This document shows, one piece after another, positions 55,067 to 63,807 of a stretch of 64,000 bases of DNA (position 1 is its first letter; each line of letters opens with the position of its first letter). Both the position numbers and the translations under genes were made by a program. Under the pieces are notes generated by a model, which was not told the DNA's origin, made no database searches, and saw only the letters and a program-made list of their open reading frames with translations. The stretch is taken from NCBI RefSeq assembly GCF_012933385.1, contig NZ_JABBPN010000018.1, positions 1-64,000 of the forward strand. The letters run 5' to 3'. Source of the DNA: Paenibacillus lemnae. Lineage in GTDB: Bacteria; Bacillota; Bacilli; Paenibacillales; Paenibacillaceae.

Positions 55067-55289
55067 AGTAAAAGATGACTTCCTCCTTCATCCAACAGCT
55101 GATCGCCTGGACCCCTAGTATATTGCTTAACCAATGTCTTGTAATACAAGTTAGTATAAACTCATCTATATTGTAATGCAAGGCATTGAGAGCAATTTGT
55201 GAATAATAGCCGCAGCACGCATAAATTTCATCGGCCTTTTTCACACTAGTAAGAACCCTAAAGGCCAATATGGAAAGGAACGATGAGAC
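54995..55289. other. Divergent intergenic region upstream of the PadR gene
   Basis: Apart from the PadR promoter and its two palindromes (55138-55182) the non-coding part from 55067 to 55289 shows no clear plus-strand promoter or terminator. A TTTTTCACACT stretch at 55240 and AAAGG at 55274 are the only nearby signals for the small gene at 55290. Confidence 0.4.
55138..55182 (-). promoter_or_regulatory. PadR gene promoter with two operator-like palindromes
   Basis: On the minus strand TTGCAT (55176-55181), 17 nt and TATACT (55153-55158) form the promoter. CTTGTAATACAAG (55138-55150) is a perfect palindrome just downstream of the -10, and TTGTAATGCAAG (55171-55182) is a second, imperfect copy over the -35. 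Two sites at this distance are typical of a self-repressing regulator. Confidence 0.72.
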
Positions 55290-55517
55290 ATGTTTGATGA
55301 TGAGTTCAACGTACAAAACCCGGAACGTCAGCTCAAGGGAGCAGATGGGAAGGAAGCAAAACGCACAGATGCCCAGTCCGAAATGATGAGCGATCCAGCA
55401 GATACGACGACAGCAGCGGCGAGCATGTGGGACCATGAATCCGGCGATGAGGAATGGATGAACAACTGGAGCGGACGCGTAGAGACACACAGCATGTTCC
55501 GCCGAAGCTACGAATAA
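55290..55517 (+). CDS. Small acidic hypothetical protein (75 aa)
   Basis: The frame begins at ATG 55290 with AAAGGAACGATGAGAC upstream. The protein is hydrophilic, acidic and Asp/Glu/Met-rich, with a Trp-containing end (MWDHESGDEEWMNNWSGR). No membrane segment, cysteine or known motif is seen. It could be a small spore or stress protein, but that is only a guess; the ribosome site is moderate. Confidence 0.5.
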   Translation: MFDDEFNVQNPERQLKGADGKEAKRTDAQSEMMSDPADTTTAAASMWDHESGDEEWMNNWSGRVETHSMFRRSYE

Positions 55518-55658
55518 AGGCGTGCTGCGCGTGCGTTCAGACATCCTGAAGCCTTCGCGTTGACAACTTTTATAGAGGATGCTAAGATATTTTTAATTAA
55601 TTCATATTAAACTTATCGGAATTATCCATATATAGGAGAGTCAATGGGAGGAATGGAC

Positions 55659-56486
55659 ATGGAACGGCAGATCACGATTCGTCATGGGCAGCAGGAGTTA
55701 ACAGCCAGTATACATTATCCGGCACAAGAAAAGGAAGCTCGTGAGGGCTGCCGGCGGGTGCCGCTGGCTGTCATTTGCCATGGCTTCGTCGGCAGCCGTA
55801 TCGGTGTTGACCGATTGTTTGTAAAGACAGCGAGAGAGCTGGCAGGAGACGGGTACATGGTCATTCGTTTCGACTATATCGGCTGCGGGGAAAGCACAGG
55901 AAACTACGGTGCGGAAGGACTGGAATCCATGATCGCCCAGACGCGGGCCGTTCTGGACTATGGCATGAGCATTACCGATGTAGATCCCTCTCGTGTGACC
56001 TTGATCGGACACAGTCTTGGAGGAGCCGTAGCCCTCCAAACCGGAGTGCGCGACCGCCGGGTGAAGAACTTGGTGCTTTGGTCAGCCGTCGGGTATCCGT
56101 TTAGTGATATTGTCAAAATTACAGGTCGAAAGGTATACGACGAATCCGTAAAAAGCGGCGCAGCAGATTACCTGGGCTATGACTTTACCCCGGCATTCTT
56201 CGAATCCCTGGCGGCAGGACAGCCGTTTCAGGAAGCTCCAAAGTTCAGCGGTGATGTGCTGGTCGTTCATGGAACCTCGGATGAAGTCATACCGGTCGAT
56301 TATGCGTTCTTGTATCAAAAGGTGTTTTGGACCCGTCCGGAGGGGCGCTGTGATAAAGAAATCATTTTTCAAGCGGATCACACCTATTCAGCAGGAGAAC
56401 CGCGTGCACAGCTGCTGAACCGGACCCGGGAATGGCTGAAAGAACTGGAACAGGTCCAGCGTGACTGGCAGCACTGGAGTATATAG
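55659..56486 (+). CDS. Alpha/beta hydrolase (serine esterase/peptidase-like)
   Basis: This 275-aa hydrolase has the pattern VICHGFVGSRIGVDRLF (oxyanion region), FDYIGCGES, nucleophile elbow GHSLGGAVALQTG with the catalytic Ser, Asp in VHGTSDEVIPV and a C-terminal His in ADHTYS. Three in-frame ATGs occur at 55644, 55653 and 55659; GGGAGG lies 7 nt before the last, which is chosen. The family includes feruloyl-esterase-like and dipeptidyl hydrolases; the substrate is unknown. Confidence 0.85.
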   Translation: MERQITIRHGQQELTASIHYPAQEKEAREGCRRVPLAVICHGFVGSRIGVDRLFVKTARELAGDGYMVIRFDYIGCGESTGNYGAEGLESMIAQTRAVLDYGMSITDVDPSRVTLIGHSLGGAVALQTGVRDRRVKNLVLWSAVGYPFSDIVKITGRKVYDESVKSGAADYLGYDFTPAFFESLAAGQPFQEAPKFSGDVLVVHGTSDEVIPVDYAFLYQKVFWTRPEGRCDKEIIFQADHTYSAGEPRAQLLNRTREWLKELEQVQRDWQHWSI

Positions 56487-56503
56487 ACAGCGGTAAACGA
56501 GAG

Positions 56504-56556
56504 AAAAGACATATCGGTGCCGGGATGATCTCCCTGACACCGACATGTCTTTTTTA
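56504..56556. terminator. Bidirectional terminator between the hydrolase and DoxX genes
   Basis: AAAAGACATATCGGTG / CACCGACATGTCTTTTTT arms form a long stem with A/T runs on both sides, between convergent genes. Confidence 0.88.
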
Positions 56557-56572
56557 TATGAACCTTATTTCA

Positions 56573-57109
56573 TTACACAGCCCGCTTCTTGAAGAACGGG
56601 ATGCCGCCGCCCCGAGGGGTATGCTGTCCGCCGTCTCTGCGGAACAGGCCGCGGAGGTAAGGGAGCAGGAAGCGGTCAAAGCCGATCTTGCCGGCATTAG
56701 CCGCAGCGACGATGATGAGGACTTCCATCAGAAGCAGCTGAACATTGGTGCTCACGGTACCCGATAAGAGGAAGGCGGCATTCATGACCAGACCCATCAG
56801 TGCAGCGAAGGTGGTGAAGGTACCGAGGATGAGTCCAAGACCGACTAGGAACTCACCGTACGGGATCAAGACGTTGAAGAACTTCACACCCGGCAGTGCC
56901 GCACCTTCGAGAAATGCCGCCCACCAGCCCTGTACCGCCGGATGATCGCCAGCCGCTTTACCGATCGCGCCCTGAAGGAATCCCTGAGCATCAAAGCCGC
57001 CCGTCATTTTGTGCCAGCCTGCGGTCAGCCATTGATACCCGACATAGATCCGGATAACGGTCAGCAGCCACATTGCAATTTTATTCTCTCTCAGCCATTG
57101 GTTAAACAT
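56573..57109 (-). CDS. DoxX-family membrane protein
   Basis: This 178-aa protein has four membrane segments (about 10-30, 70-95, 97-115 and 120-140). The DoxX signature is near VIRIYVGYQWLTAGWHKMTGG and further FFNVLIPYGEFLVGLGLILG. ATG 57109 follows AAAGGAGTGG; a longer frame starts at 57193 but has no ribosome site. DoxX proteins are linked to quinone or thiol redox in membranes, without a firm reaction. It is a single gene. Confidence 0.87.
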   Translation of the reverse strand: MFNQWLRENKIAMWLLTVIRIYVGYQWLTAGWHKMTGGFDAQGFLQGAIGKAAGDHPAVQGWWAAFLEGAALPGVKFFNVLIPYGEFLVGLGLILGTFTTFAALMGLVMNAAFLLSGTVSTNVQLLLMEVLIIVAAANAGKIGFDRFLLPYLRGLFRRDGGQHTPRGGGIPFFKKRAV

Positions 57110-57362
57110 AAAAACCACTCCTTTAATGTTTTGTTGTTTTAGTTGGAAGATGATCATCTCTTTCATGTCTTTATTATACGTGAAATAATTCACTTAATGT
57201 GTGATTAAAATCACAAATTTATGGCGAAATGTTGAACATGATTCAGGGACAAACCCGAGTTTTTGTGATTAAATGTAAATAATAGTCGGACGTCGGATGA
57301 ATGAAGAAAAGTGAACATATACGGCCATATGGGAGTGGTCCGTCATACAGGGGGAATTGACC

Positions 57363-58481
57363 ATGATGAATCGTAAAAAGGCCGCTCTGCGGTCAGCGCT
57401 GCTGTCTTTGGCAGCGGCTATGCTGCTGAGTGCATGCAGCGGAGATAAAGCAGCTGAAGCGCCAGCAGTGACGGAGCCAGTCCCGGCACCGCCGCCTGCG
57501 GTGGAAGAGCCGGTGGAAGCACCGCCTGAGGAGGAGAAGGAAGTTACCGCAGCTGAAGCGGCCCCGCTGACCGGACTGGCGGTGGAAGAGGCCTCAAAGA
57601 GACGGCCGCTCGCCGTCATGATCAACAACGCGCCGGCTGCAAGGCCGCAATCCGGTCTCAGTAAGGCGGATATTGTCTATGAAGTACTTGCTGAAGGGGG
57701 CATTACACGTCTGATCGCCATCTATCAGAGCCAGACAGGAATCGAGACTATCGGTCCGGTACGGAGCATTCGACCATATCTGATCAATATCGGGGAGAGC
57801 TTTGGCGGTGTTCTGGTTCATGCAGGCGGCAGTCCGGAAGCCTACTCCATCATCAAGAATCAATCGAAGCAGGATCTCGACGAAATCGGCAGCGCAGGGT
57901 CGTATTTCTGGCGGTCCAGGGATCGCAAAGCACCGCATAACCTCTATACAAGTGAAGAAAATCTGCGACAAGCTGTCGCGAAGCATAATTATCCGCAGGA
58001 AATAGACATACCGGCATTCACCTTTGTGGAAGATAATAAGGCCGACCGGGATGCAGAGCTCATCGATATCGATATCGAGCCAGCCACCCGCGTTGACATC
58101 CACTTTTTGCTCAAAAGCTATTCTGTGGGCTACACCTACGATGATTCAAGCCAAACGTACAAAAGATCCATTAACAACCAGCCGCATATCGATCTGAATG
58201 ATCGTTCCGTGCTGGAAGCTGCGAATGTGGTAGTGCTGGGGGCGGATCACCGGGTGCTGGACGATGTAGGCCGCCTGTCGATTGATTTGCAGCGGGGCGG
58301 GGAAGCCATGCTGTTTCAGCGCGGTCAGGTGATCCGAGGCGAGTGGATCCACAAATCCGGCGATGTGATCCGATTTGTGAAGGACGGGAAAGAGGTGCCA
58401 TTTTATCCCGGAACTACCTATTTTAATGTCGTCCCTAATTCTCCGCCGTTCGAGAGTCATATTACGATCAGCAATCCTTAA
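57363..58481 (+). CDS. yerB: DUF3048 lipoprotein, YerB type
   Basis: This 372-aa protein has a lipoprotein signal with lipobox LSAC (about 19-22), a Pro/Glu/Ala-rich linker (about 30-65) and a two-part DUF3048 domain: PLTGLAVEEASKRRPLAVMINNAPAARPQSGLSKADIVYEVLAEGG and IGPVRSIRPY. Start MMNRKK at 57363 has AGGGGGA upstream. Bacillus YerB lies in the same neighbourhood as yerC and the purine operon. It is extracytoplasmic; the role is unknown. Confidence 0.87.
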   Translation: MMNRKKAALRSALLSLAAAMLLSACSGDKAAEAPAVTEPVPAPPPAVEEPVEAPPEEEKEVTAAEAAPLTGLAVEEASKRRPLAVMINNAPAARPQSGLSKADIVYEVLAEGGITRLIAIYQSQTGIETIGPVRSIRPYLINIGESFGGVLVHAGGSPEAYSIIKNQSKQDLDEIGSAGSYFWRSRDRKAPHNLYTSEENLRQAVAKHNYPQEIDIPAFTFVEDNKADRDAELIDIDIEPATRVDIHFLLKSYSVGYTYDDSSQTYKRSINNQPHIDLNDRSVLEAANVVVLGADHRVLDDVGRLSIDLQRGGEAMLFQRGQVIRGEWIHKSGDVIRFVKDGKEVPFYPGTTYFNVVPNSPPFESHITISNP

Positions 58482-58624
58482 TTCCGCTAAGTCGGCATAT
58501 GTAAAAATGGATGTGTCAGAGTGATACTTTTATGTACACATGGTTATATAGATGTGATAAGATATTCAAGGTTGTTTTCTGTTTTTTCGACATAAAAAGC
58601 AATTATCCGTAAAGGGGCTAGAAT

Positions 58625-59239
58625 ATGAGAGCGAAGAAAAAGGATATATTTTTTCAAAACCTGGAGAACATGGCCGACACCGTTGTACAAGCTGCTGATT
58701 ATTTTTCACAGCATGTCACAGACCTGAAGGATGTTCCGGGATTTGCCGATCAAATGAAAAAGTATGAGTCCCAATGCGATACCTATACCCATACCATTAT
58801 CACCGAGCTCAACAAGACGTTTATTACGCCGATTGAACGCGACGATATTATGGATCTGGCAACGACGCTGGATGATGTGATCGACGGACTGGAGGCTACG
58901 GCCTCCCGCTTCTATATGTACAATCTGGGTCAGCCGGACGAATACATGATTCAATTTGCTGAAATTTTGCGCCAGTCCTCTTACGAGATTCAAAAGGCGA
59001 TTCACCTGCTGTCCCAGAAAAAGCTTCTGGCGATCCGGGAATATACGATTCGTCTGAATGACCTGGAGAACCAGGGTGACGAGCTGCTTCGCATCTGTGT
59101 CAAGGAACTGTTCGCAAACGTAACGGATCCGATTGAACTGATCAAGCGCAAAGAAATTTACGAACGTCTCGAGACCACTACGGACAACTGCGAAGACGTG
59201 GCAAACAAGCTAGAATCTATTATTATGCGTAATTCGTAA
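58625..59239 (+). CDS. DUF47 / PhoU-like accessory protein of the Pit transporter
   Basis: This 204-aa all-helical protein has the DUF47 pattern: KDIFFQNLENMADTVVQAADYF at the start, TFITPIERDDIMDLATTLDDVIDGLEATA (about 60-88) and KRKEIYERLETTTDNCEDVANKLESIIMRNS at the end. It is 16 nt before the Pit gene and is its usual partner, thought to regulate phosphate flux or bind the transporter in the cytoplasm. Confidence 0.92.
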   Translation: MRAKKKDIFFQNLENMADTVVQAADYFSQHVTDLKDVPGFADQMKKYESQCDTYTHTIITELNKTFITPIERDDIMDLATTLDDVIDGLEATASRFYMYNLGQPDEYMIQFAEILRQSSYEIQKAIHLLSQKKLLAIREYTIRLNDLENQGDELLRICVKELFANVTDPIELIKRKEIYERLETTTDNCEDVANKLESIIMRNS

Positions 59240-59255
59240 GGGAGTCCTGTAAACT

Positions 59256-60245
59256 ATGGAAACAACCACGCTTGTACTGGGCCTCGTCGTATTTTTGGCC
59301 TTGTCATTCGATTTTATTAACGGATTTCACGATACGGCGAATGCCATAGCGACCTCGGTATCGACCCGGGCGCTCAAGCCGCGGACCGCGATTATACTGG
59401 CAGCATCTATGAACTTTGTGGGTGCGATGATGTTCACCGGTGTTGCGAAGACCATCGGCGGCAGTATCGCAGATCCGTCCAAGCTGGATAACGGGATACA
59501 GATCGTCATAGCGACATTGATCTCGGCGATTATCTGGAACCTCGTCACCTGGTGGTTCGGCATTCCGTCTTCCTCTTCTCATGCCTTGATCGGCGCGCTC
59601 GCCGGCGGTGTGTTTGTAGGGGCAGGCAGCGACGCGCTCAACTACGGCGGTTTCCGGGATATTATTTTGGCCTTGGTGTTATCACCGTTGATTGCTTTTG
59701 TCGGCGGTTATCTCATTATGCAGCTGCTGAAGGTGATCTTTGCCAAGCGCAGTCCGCATAACGTGAACAAGGGCTTCCGGACCATGCAGATTTTCACGGC
59801 TGCGCTGCAGTCATTCACGCACGGTACGAATGATGCACAGAAAGCGATGGGGATTATAACCTTTGCACTTGTGTCTTCGGGTCGGCTGAATGAGATGGAG
59901 GTCCCCTTGTGGGTAAAGGTGTCGGCTGCGACAGCGATGGCACTTGGTACCTCGGTCGGGGGCTGGAAGATCATCAAGACAATGGGGACGAAAATTTTCA
60001 AAATCGAGCCGATCAACGGTTTTGCTGCTGACTTTACGGGAGCAACCGTCATCTTTGGAGCAACCCTGCTCCACCTGCCGATCAGTACAACACATGCGAT
60101 TACCTCGGCAATCCTGGGTGTCGGTTCCGCAAAACGTTTCTCGGCGGTGAAATGGTCCCTCGCAGGCCGAATTGTGATCACCTGGTTTATTACCATTCCG
60201 ATTACAGCGGTACTGTCGGGCTTAATTTTCAAAATTTTATTTTAA
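59256..60245 (+). CDS. pit: Low-affinity inorganic phosphate transporter (Pit)
   Basis: This 329-aa membrane protein of about ten helices has the duplicated PHO4-family signature GFHDTANAIATSVSTRAL (about 23-40) and THGTNDAQKAMGIITFAL (about 187-205), with conserved Asn/Asp. It imports metal-phosphate by proton symport. RBS AAGGGAG precedes the ATG, and the DUF47 gene lies just upstream in the same operon. Confidence 0.94.
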   Translation: METTTLVLGLVVFLALSFDFINGFHDTANAIATSVSTRALKPRTAIILAASMNFVGAMMFTGVAKTIGGSIADPSKLDNGIQIVIATLISAIIWNLVTWWFGIPSSSSHALIGALAGGVFVGAGSDALNYGGFRDIILALVLSPLIAFVGGYLIMQLLKVIFAKRSPHNVNKGFRTMQIFTAALQSFTHGTNDAQKAMGIITFALVSSGRLNEMEVPLWVKVSAATAMALGTSVGGWKIIKTMGTKIFKIEPINGFAADFTGATVIFGATLLHLPISTTHAITSAILGVGSAKRFSAVKWSLAGRIVITWFITIPITAVLSGLIFKILF

Positions 60246-60280
60246 CATTATAGATATAATATAAAAGAAATAGCTGGAGA

Positions 60281-60305
60281 GCCAATCGGTAGATTGGCTT
60301 TTTGT
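60281..60305 (+). terminator. Terminator after pit
   Basis: GCCAATC / GATTGGC short stem with a 4-nt loop is followed by TTTTTGTTT. Confidence 0.88.
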
Positions 60306-60342
60306 TTAGGCTGCTGATGCTGAGTAGACAGGAGGGACGCGG

Positions 60343-61299
60343 ATGATTCGCACATTGGCGGTGACGAAAGACGACCAGGCGGTGATCGGAGTGCCGCTGG
60401 AGGAGCTGCAGCTGGAGGAATATGCCTGGGTATGGGTGGATTTTAATGCGCCGGATGCGCAAGAGTCTGCGCTGCTGAGCACCTATTTTCATTTTCACCC
60501 GCTGGCGGTCGAGGATTGCCTGCATATTTTGCAGCGTCCAAAGCTGGATTACTATGAGGAGCTGCAGTTTCTGGTGCTGCATGCGCTGGATCCGGTCACT
60601 CTGGGAGCCGTGGAGGTGGACTTTTTTCTGTCACCTAACATGCTGGTGTCGTTTCATATGCAGTCCCTGCCGGAAGTCGATGAAGCATGGGAACGCGTGA
60701 CGGAGCATGCGAAGAAGGCGCTGCCTGTCGAGAACGGATCCACATTTGCAGCCTATACTGTAATGGACAAGCTGGTGGATCAATATTTCCCGAGCCTGTT
60801 TGCAATCGAAGATGAGCTGGCAGAGATCGAGAGCCAGAGTGCGGAGGAGCCGGTGGAGAATCTTATGAGCCAAGTGTTCCAGCTTCGGGCGAAGCTGCTC
60901 AAGCTCCGCCGTACCGTCGTGCCGATGCGTGATCTGCTGTACCGGGTCGTGAACTCGCAGCATGTCCAGCGTCACGGACACCATGCCTATTTCTCCGACG
61001 TGTACGATCATCTGCTGAAGCTGACGGACATGATTGAGGCGGACCGGGAGATGACGTCAGATCTGCGGGACAGCTATATCTCCCTGAACTCCAATCGGAT
61101 GAACAATATTATGAAGACGCTGACGGTCATTACGACCATCTTTATGCCGCTCACCCTGATTGCAGGAATTTATGGGATGAATTTTGACAGAATGCCCGAG
61201 CTGCACTGGCGTTTCGGGTATGGAGCAGTGCTGCTGCTCATGTTTGCACTCGGAGGCGGGATGGTGCTGTGGTTTATGCGGCGCGGTTGGTTTAAGTAG
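60343..61299 (+). CDS. corA: CorA-family divalent cation transporter
   Basis: This 318-aa protein has a cytoplasmic N-terminal domain and two C-terminal membrane helices. The diagnostic loop YGMNF (GIYGMNFDRMPE, about 276-287) is intact and the second helix ends in RRGW. It transports Mg2+, and in some members Co2+ or Ni2+. RBS AGGAGGG lies 7 nt before the ATG. It is a single gene following the Pit terminator. Confidence 0.94.
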   Translation: MIRTLAVTKDDQAVIGVPLEELQLEEYAWVWVDFNAPDAQESALLSTYFHFHPLAVEDCLHILQRPKLDYYEELQFLVLHALDPVTLGAVEVDFFLSPNMLVSFHMQSLPEVDEAWERVTEHAKKALPVENGSTFAAYTVMDKLVDQYFPSLFAIEDELAEIESQSAEEPVENLMSQVFQLRAKLLKLRRTVVPMRDLLYRVVNSQHVQRHGHHAYFSDVYDHLLKLTDMIEADREMTSDLRDSYISLNSNRMNNIMKTLTVITTIFMPLTLIAGIYGMNFDRMPELHWRFGYGAVLLLMFALGGGMVLWFMRRGWFK

Positions 61300-61390
61300 A
61301 TGGTTTCAGATTTGGCAGTTTCTTGCATCTTTGCAAAATCCGATTCAGAGCTTACATGACGGGTAAGCATGAGTAGGAGGGATTAAGCGT

Positions 61391-61753
61391 ATGAACACAA
61401 AACAGGAAATTGCTCAGGACAGCCGGCAAGCGGGTTCCAACGAGCGGCTGCGAACCCGAATGAAGCGCAGACTGGCAGCGGCGGCCCGGAGGAAAAGAAG
61501 GCTGACTGTCACCAATCGGTACGAGACGGGCATGGTGCTGAGCGAGATTGTGACCGGTCTTTTTTTTATCGCCGGAAGCATCTGTATGTTCTATCCGCAG
61601 TCCAAACATATCCCTACCGTCCTGTATCTTACCGGCAGTATTATGATGCTGCTGAGATCCGGACTGAGAGCGTCATACTGGTTCCGTCTAAAAGAGCTTC
61701 AAGCAGAAAATGCGGCCGGCGGGGCCACCGGAGGCGGGGATTGGACACGCTGA
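61391..61753 (+). CDS. YrhK-like small membrane protein
   Basis: The N-terminal 40 residues are strongly basic (ERLRTRMKRRLAAAARRKRR) and are followed by two membrane segments (about 48-66 and 74-90). The core MVLSEIVTGLFFIAGSICMFYP resembles the YrhK domain, a family of unknown function; the match is from memory. RBS AGGAGGG precedes the ATG. It is a single gene ended by the hairpin at 61810. Confidence 0.7.
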   Translation: MNTKQEIAQDSRQAGSNERLRTRMKRRLAAAARRKRRLTVTNRYETGMVLSEIVTGLFFIAGSICMFYPQSKHIPTVLYLTGSIMMLLRSGLRASYWFRLKELQAENAAGGATGGGDWTR

Positions 61754-61809
61754 GAGTCATTGCAGAAAAAACGGGGTGCAGCACAGACGGTGCTCCTTCA
61801 ACATACTTT

Positions 61810-61851
61810 AGCCTGACCGGGGAAATGAACTGCCCAGGTCAGGCTTTTTTG
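61810..61851 (+). terminator. Terminator after the YrhK-like gene
   Basis: AGCCTGACC / GGTCAGGCT arms with an inner GGGG / CCC stem are followed by TTTTTT. Confidence 0.88.
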
Positions 61852-61898
61852 CGGGAATATGATGTATAGGATCACAGACTGGCATATGCAGCTTCCGC

Positions 61899-62462
61899 CT
61901 AGGATTTTGTGCGTTTGCGGGTGCCGGTGTTAGGGCGGCGGGTACCGGATTTTTTGCGGCCCTTGGCGGGGCGGCGTCTGCGCGCGGGATATTGAAATTC
62001 ATCCTGGCCGGGACTTGAGGAAGAGGATTTCTTTTTACCGAGGGCTCCGGCGAAGATCGACATCATAGGCGCAAGCTGCTGAAAGCCCTGCATGACCTTC
62101 TGTACCTTGCCCATATTGGCGATGAGACCATCGATGCCTCCCATGCGGTCAATGATACCTTTTACATCAATGTTGCTGAGATTGAGTCCTCCCAGCAGTC
62201 CTGCCAAACCGCCGCTGGATGCTGCCGGAGTCTGGGGGGCGGAAACGGCCGGTAGATTGGAAACCGCGTCAATCGGCGCTATGGATGGCTGAGTGGAGCC
62301 GGCATAAGAAGGGTAGAAAGAAGACGTCTCCACCCCAGCAGGGTAATCGGAATAAGGCGTAACCTCAACCCCGGGATAGGATGACGCTGGCAGTGACTCA
62401 CTCAGTGCCCGATGGGAGGATCCGTTTCTGCGGTGATGATAGTAATGGTGATGTCCTGACAT
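61899..62462 (-). CDS. His/Tyr-rich hypothetical protein, possibly VrrA/YqfQ-like
   Basis: This 187-aa protein begins MSGHHHYYHHRRNGSSHRAL, then has a Ser/Pro/Tyr-rich low-complexity part (15-95), a helical middle (about 100-155, GIIDRMGGIDGLIANMGKVQKVMQGFQQLAPMM) and a very basic tail (RRRRPAKGRKKSGTRR). There is no signal peptide. The middle recalls YqfQ/VrrA spore-associated proteins, but the match is weak. ATG 62462 has AAAGGAAAGTG upstream; the GTG at 62471 in frame is less likely. Function unknown. Confidence 0.65.
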   Translation of the reverse strand: MSGHHHYYHHRRNGSSHRALSESLPASSYPGVEVTPYSDYPAGVETSSFYPSYAGSTQPSIAPIDAVSNLPAVSAPQTPAASSGGLAGLLGGLNLSNIDVKGIIDRMGGIDGLIANMGKVQKVMQGFQQLAPMMSIFAGALGKKKSSSSSPGQDEFQYPARRRRPAKGRKKSGTRRPNTGTRKRTKS

Positions 62463-62730
62463 GTTTATCACTTTCCTTTGTTGGTTGGTTTACTATACTG
62501 TATGAGTTAGGCGGGCTAATGTACTGGGCGATTGCCCTGCTTTGAGGGGTCAGAGATCCAAACGGGCGGGTGCCTATTAGATTCAATCGAAAAAAAGCTG
62601 GCACCTTTTTCCTGATCTGGCGGGGATCGGACGGACAGTCTTCAACGCGTGAAATCGGTAACGCTTGAAAAGACGGGGTCCGCTCGGGTACAATGAAGGA
62701 ACGAACAAGTAACGGTAGGGGATGAGGCCA

Positions 62731-63021
62731 GTGCAATTAAAAAAATTAAATGATAAAAGCATCGATCAATTGTTCGAAGCGGTTCTAACCTTGAAAAGTG
62801 TGGAAGAGTGTTATGTGTTCTTTGATGACCTCTGCACCGTGAATGAAATCCAATCTTTATCCCAGCGTCTAGAAGTGGCGCGCATGCTCGGGAAGGGTTC
62901 AACATACAACCAGATTGAAGCAGAAACCGGAGCCAGTACAGCGACGATCTCGCGGGTGAAGCGCTGTTTAAATTACGGGAATGACGGGTATAAAATGACG
63001 TTGGAGCGTCTGGGGCGCTAG
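62731..63021 (+). CDS. yerC: YerC/YecD-family TrpR-like DNA-binding protein
   Basis: This 96-aa protein matches Bacillus YerC almost throughout: QLFEAVLTLKSVEECYVFFDDLCTVNEIQSLSQRLEVARML, then the helix-turn-helix TYNQIEAETGASTATISRVKRCLNYGNDGY. GTG 62731 aligns with the YerC start; ATG 62722 would add three residues. It is one base before the chelatase gene. Its regulon is not known. Confidence 0.9.
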   Translation: MQLKKLNDKSIDQLFEAVLTLKSVEECYVFFDDLCTVNEIQSLSQRLEVARMLGKGSTYNQIEAETGASTATISRVKRCLNYGNDGYKMTLERLGR

Positions 63022-63022
63022 G

Positions 63023-63787
63023 ATGATAAAACCAGGCGTACTTGTGATCAGCCACGGCTCCAGATCAGACTCCTGGGTGGCGCTTGTGGAAGAAGCGGTT
63101 TCTTCTTTAGCGGACCGAAGCCACCTGCCGGTGGTATCTTCTTACCTGGAACTGGTGGATGGCAAGCTGATTCAGGACGGGATTACTGCACTGGAAGACC
63201 AGGGTGTCACAGACATGCTGGTTATTCCGTTGTTCGTCTCCTCCGGGAGCACACATGTGGATGAGATTGCTTATGCGATCGGGGCTAAGGCCGAACCGGA
63301 TATGGAGACCGATCTCGCGCCATTTCAGGTGAAGTCCCGGGTGCATTTCGGAATGCCGTTTGACGATGATAACGATATTGCTGCGATGGTATGGGATAAA
63401 GTGAAGGCTTTGTCCGTGGAGCCTTCCCGTGAAGTCATTCTTATGGTAGGCCATGGCAGTCCGCATGAGCTGTTCTGGCGGCGCTGGGAGAAAATTATGG
63501 CTTCTCTGGCTCAGCGGGTGGAGCAGGTCAGCGGCCTGCGGGCGGACGGTGCGCTGCTGAATCCCGGAAATGTCCAGGAGCAGGTGAAGGCATGGCAGAA
63601 ACGCGGGTACGAGGTGATCGTGGCTCCGCTTTTTTTAAGTAAAGGATATTTTACCGAGAAGATTATCCCGGAACGACTAGACGGCTTACTGTGCCGCTAC
63701 TCCGGTGACACGCTGCTGCCGCACCCGCGGCTGCCCGACTGGATGCTGAAGCAGGTGGAACATCTTCTCGGATCTTTGAAATTATAA
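63023..63787 (+). CDS. CbiX/SirB-type chelatase
   Basis: This 254-aa protein carries two CbiX half-domains: VLVISHGSRSDSWVALVEEAV with a metal-binding His (about residue 10) and VILMVGHGSPHELFWRRWEKIM (about 140-161), plus HVDEIAYAIG. The family inserts metal into sirohydrochlorin in siroheme or cobalamin synthesis. It follows yerC after one base, so translation may be coupled. No other tetrapyrrole genes are nearby, so the exact metal is open. Confidence 0.85.
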   Translation: MIKPGVLVISHGSRSDSWVALVEEAVSSLADRSHLPVVSSYLELVDGKLIQDGITALEDQGVTDMLVIPLFVSSGSTHVDEIAYAIGAKAEPDMETDLAPFQVKSRVHFGMPFDDDNDIAAMVWDKVKALSVEPSREVILMVGHGSPHELFWRRWEKIMASLAQRVEQVSGLRADGALLNPGNVQEQVKAWQKRGYEVIVAPLFLSKGYFTEKIIPERLDGLLCRYSGDTLLPHPRLPDWMLKQVEHLLGSLKL

Positions 63788-63807
63788 ATACAGGTGGCGT
63801 ATGGTAC

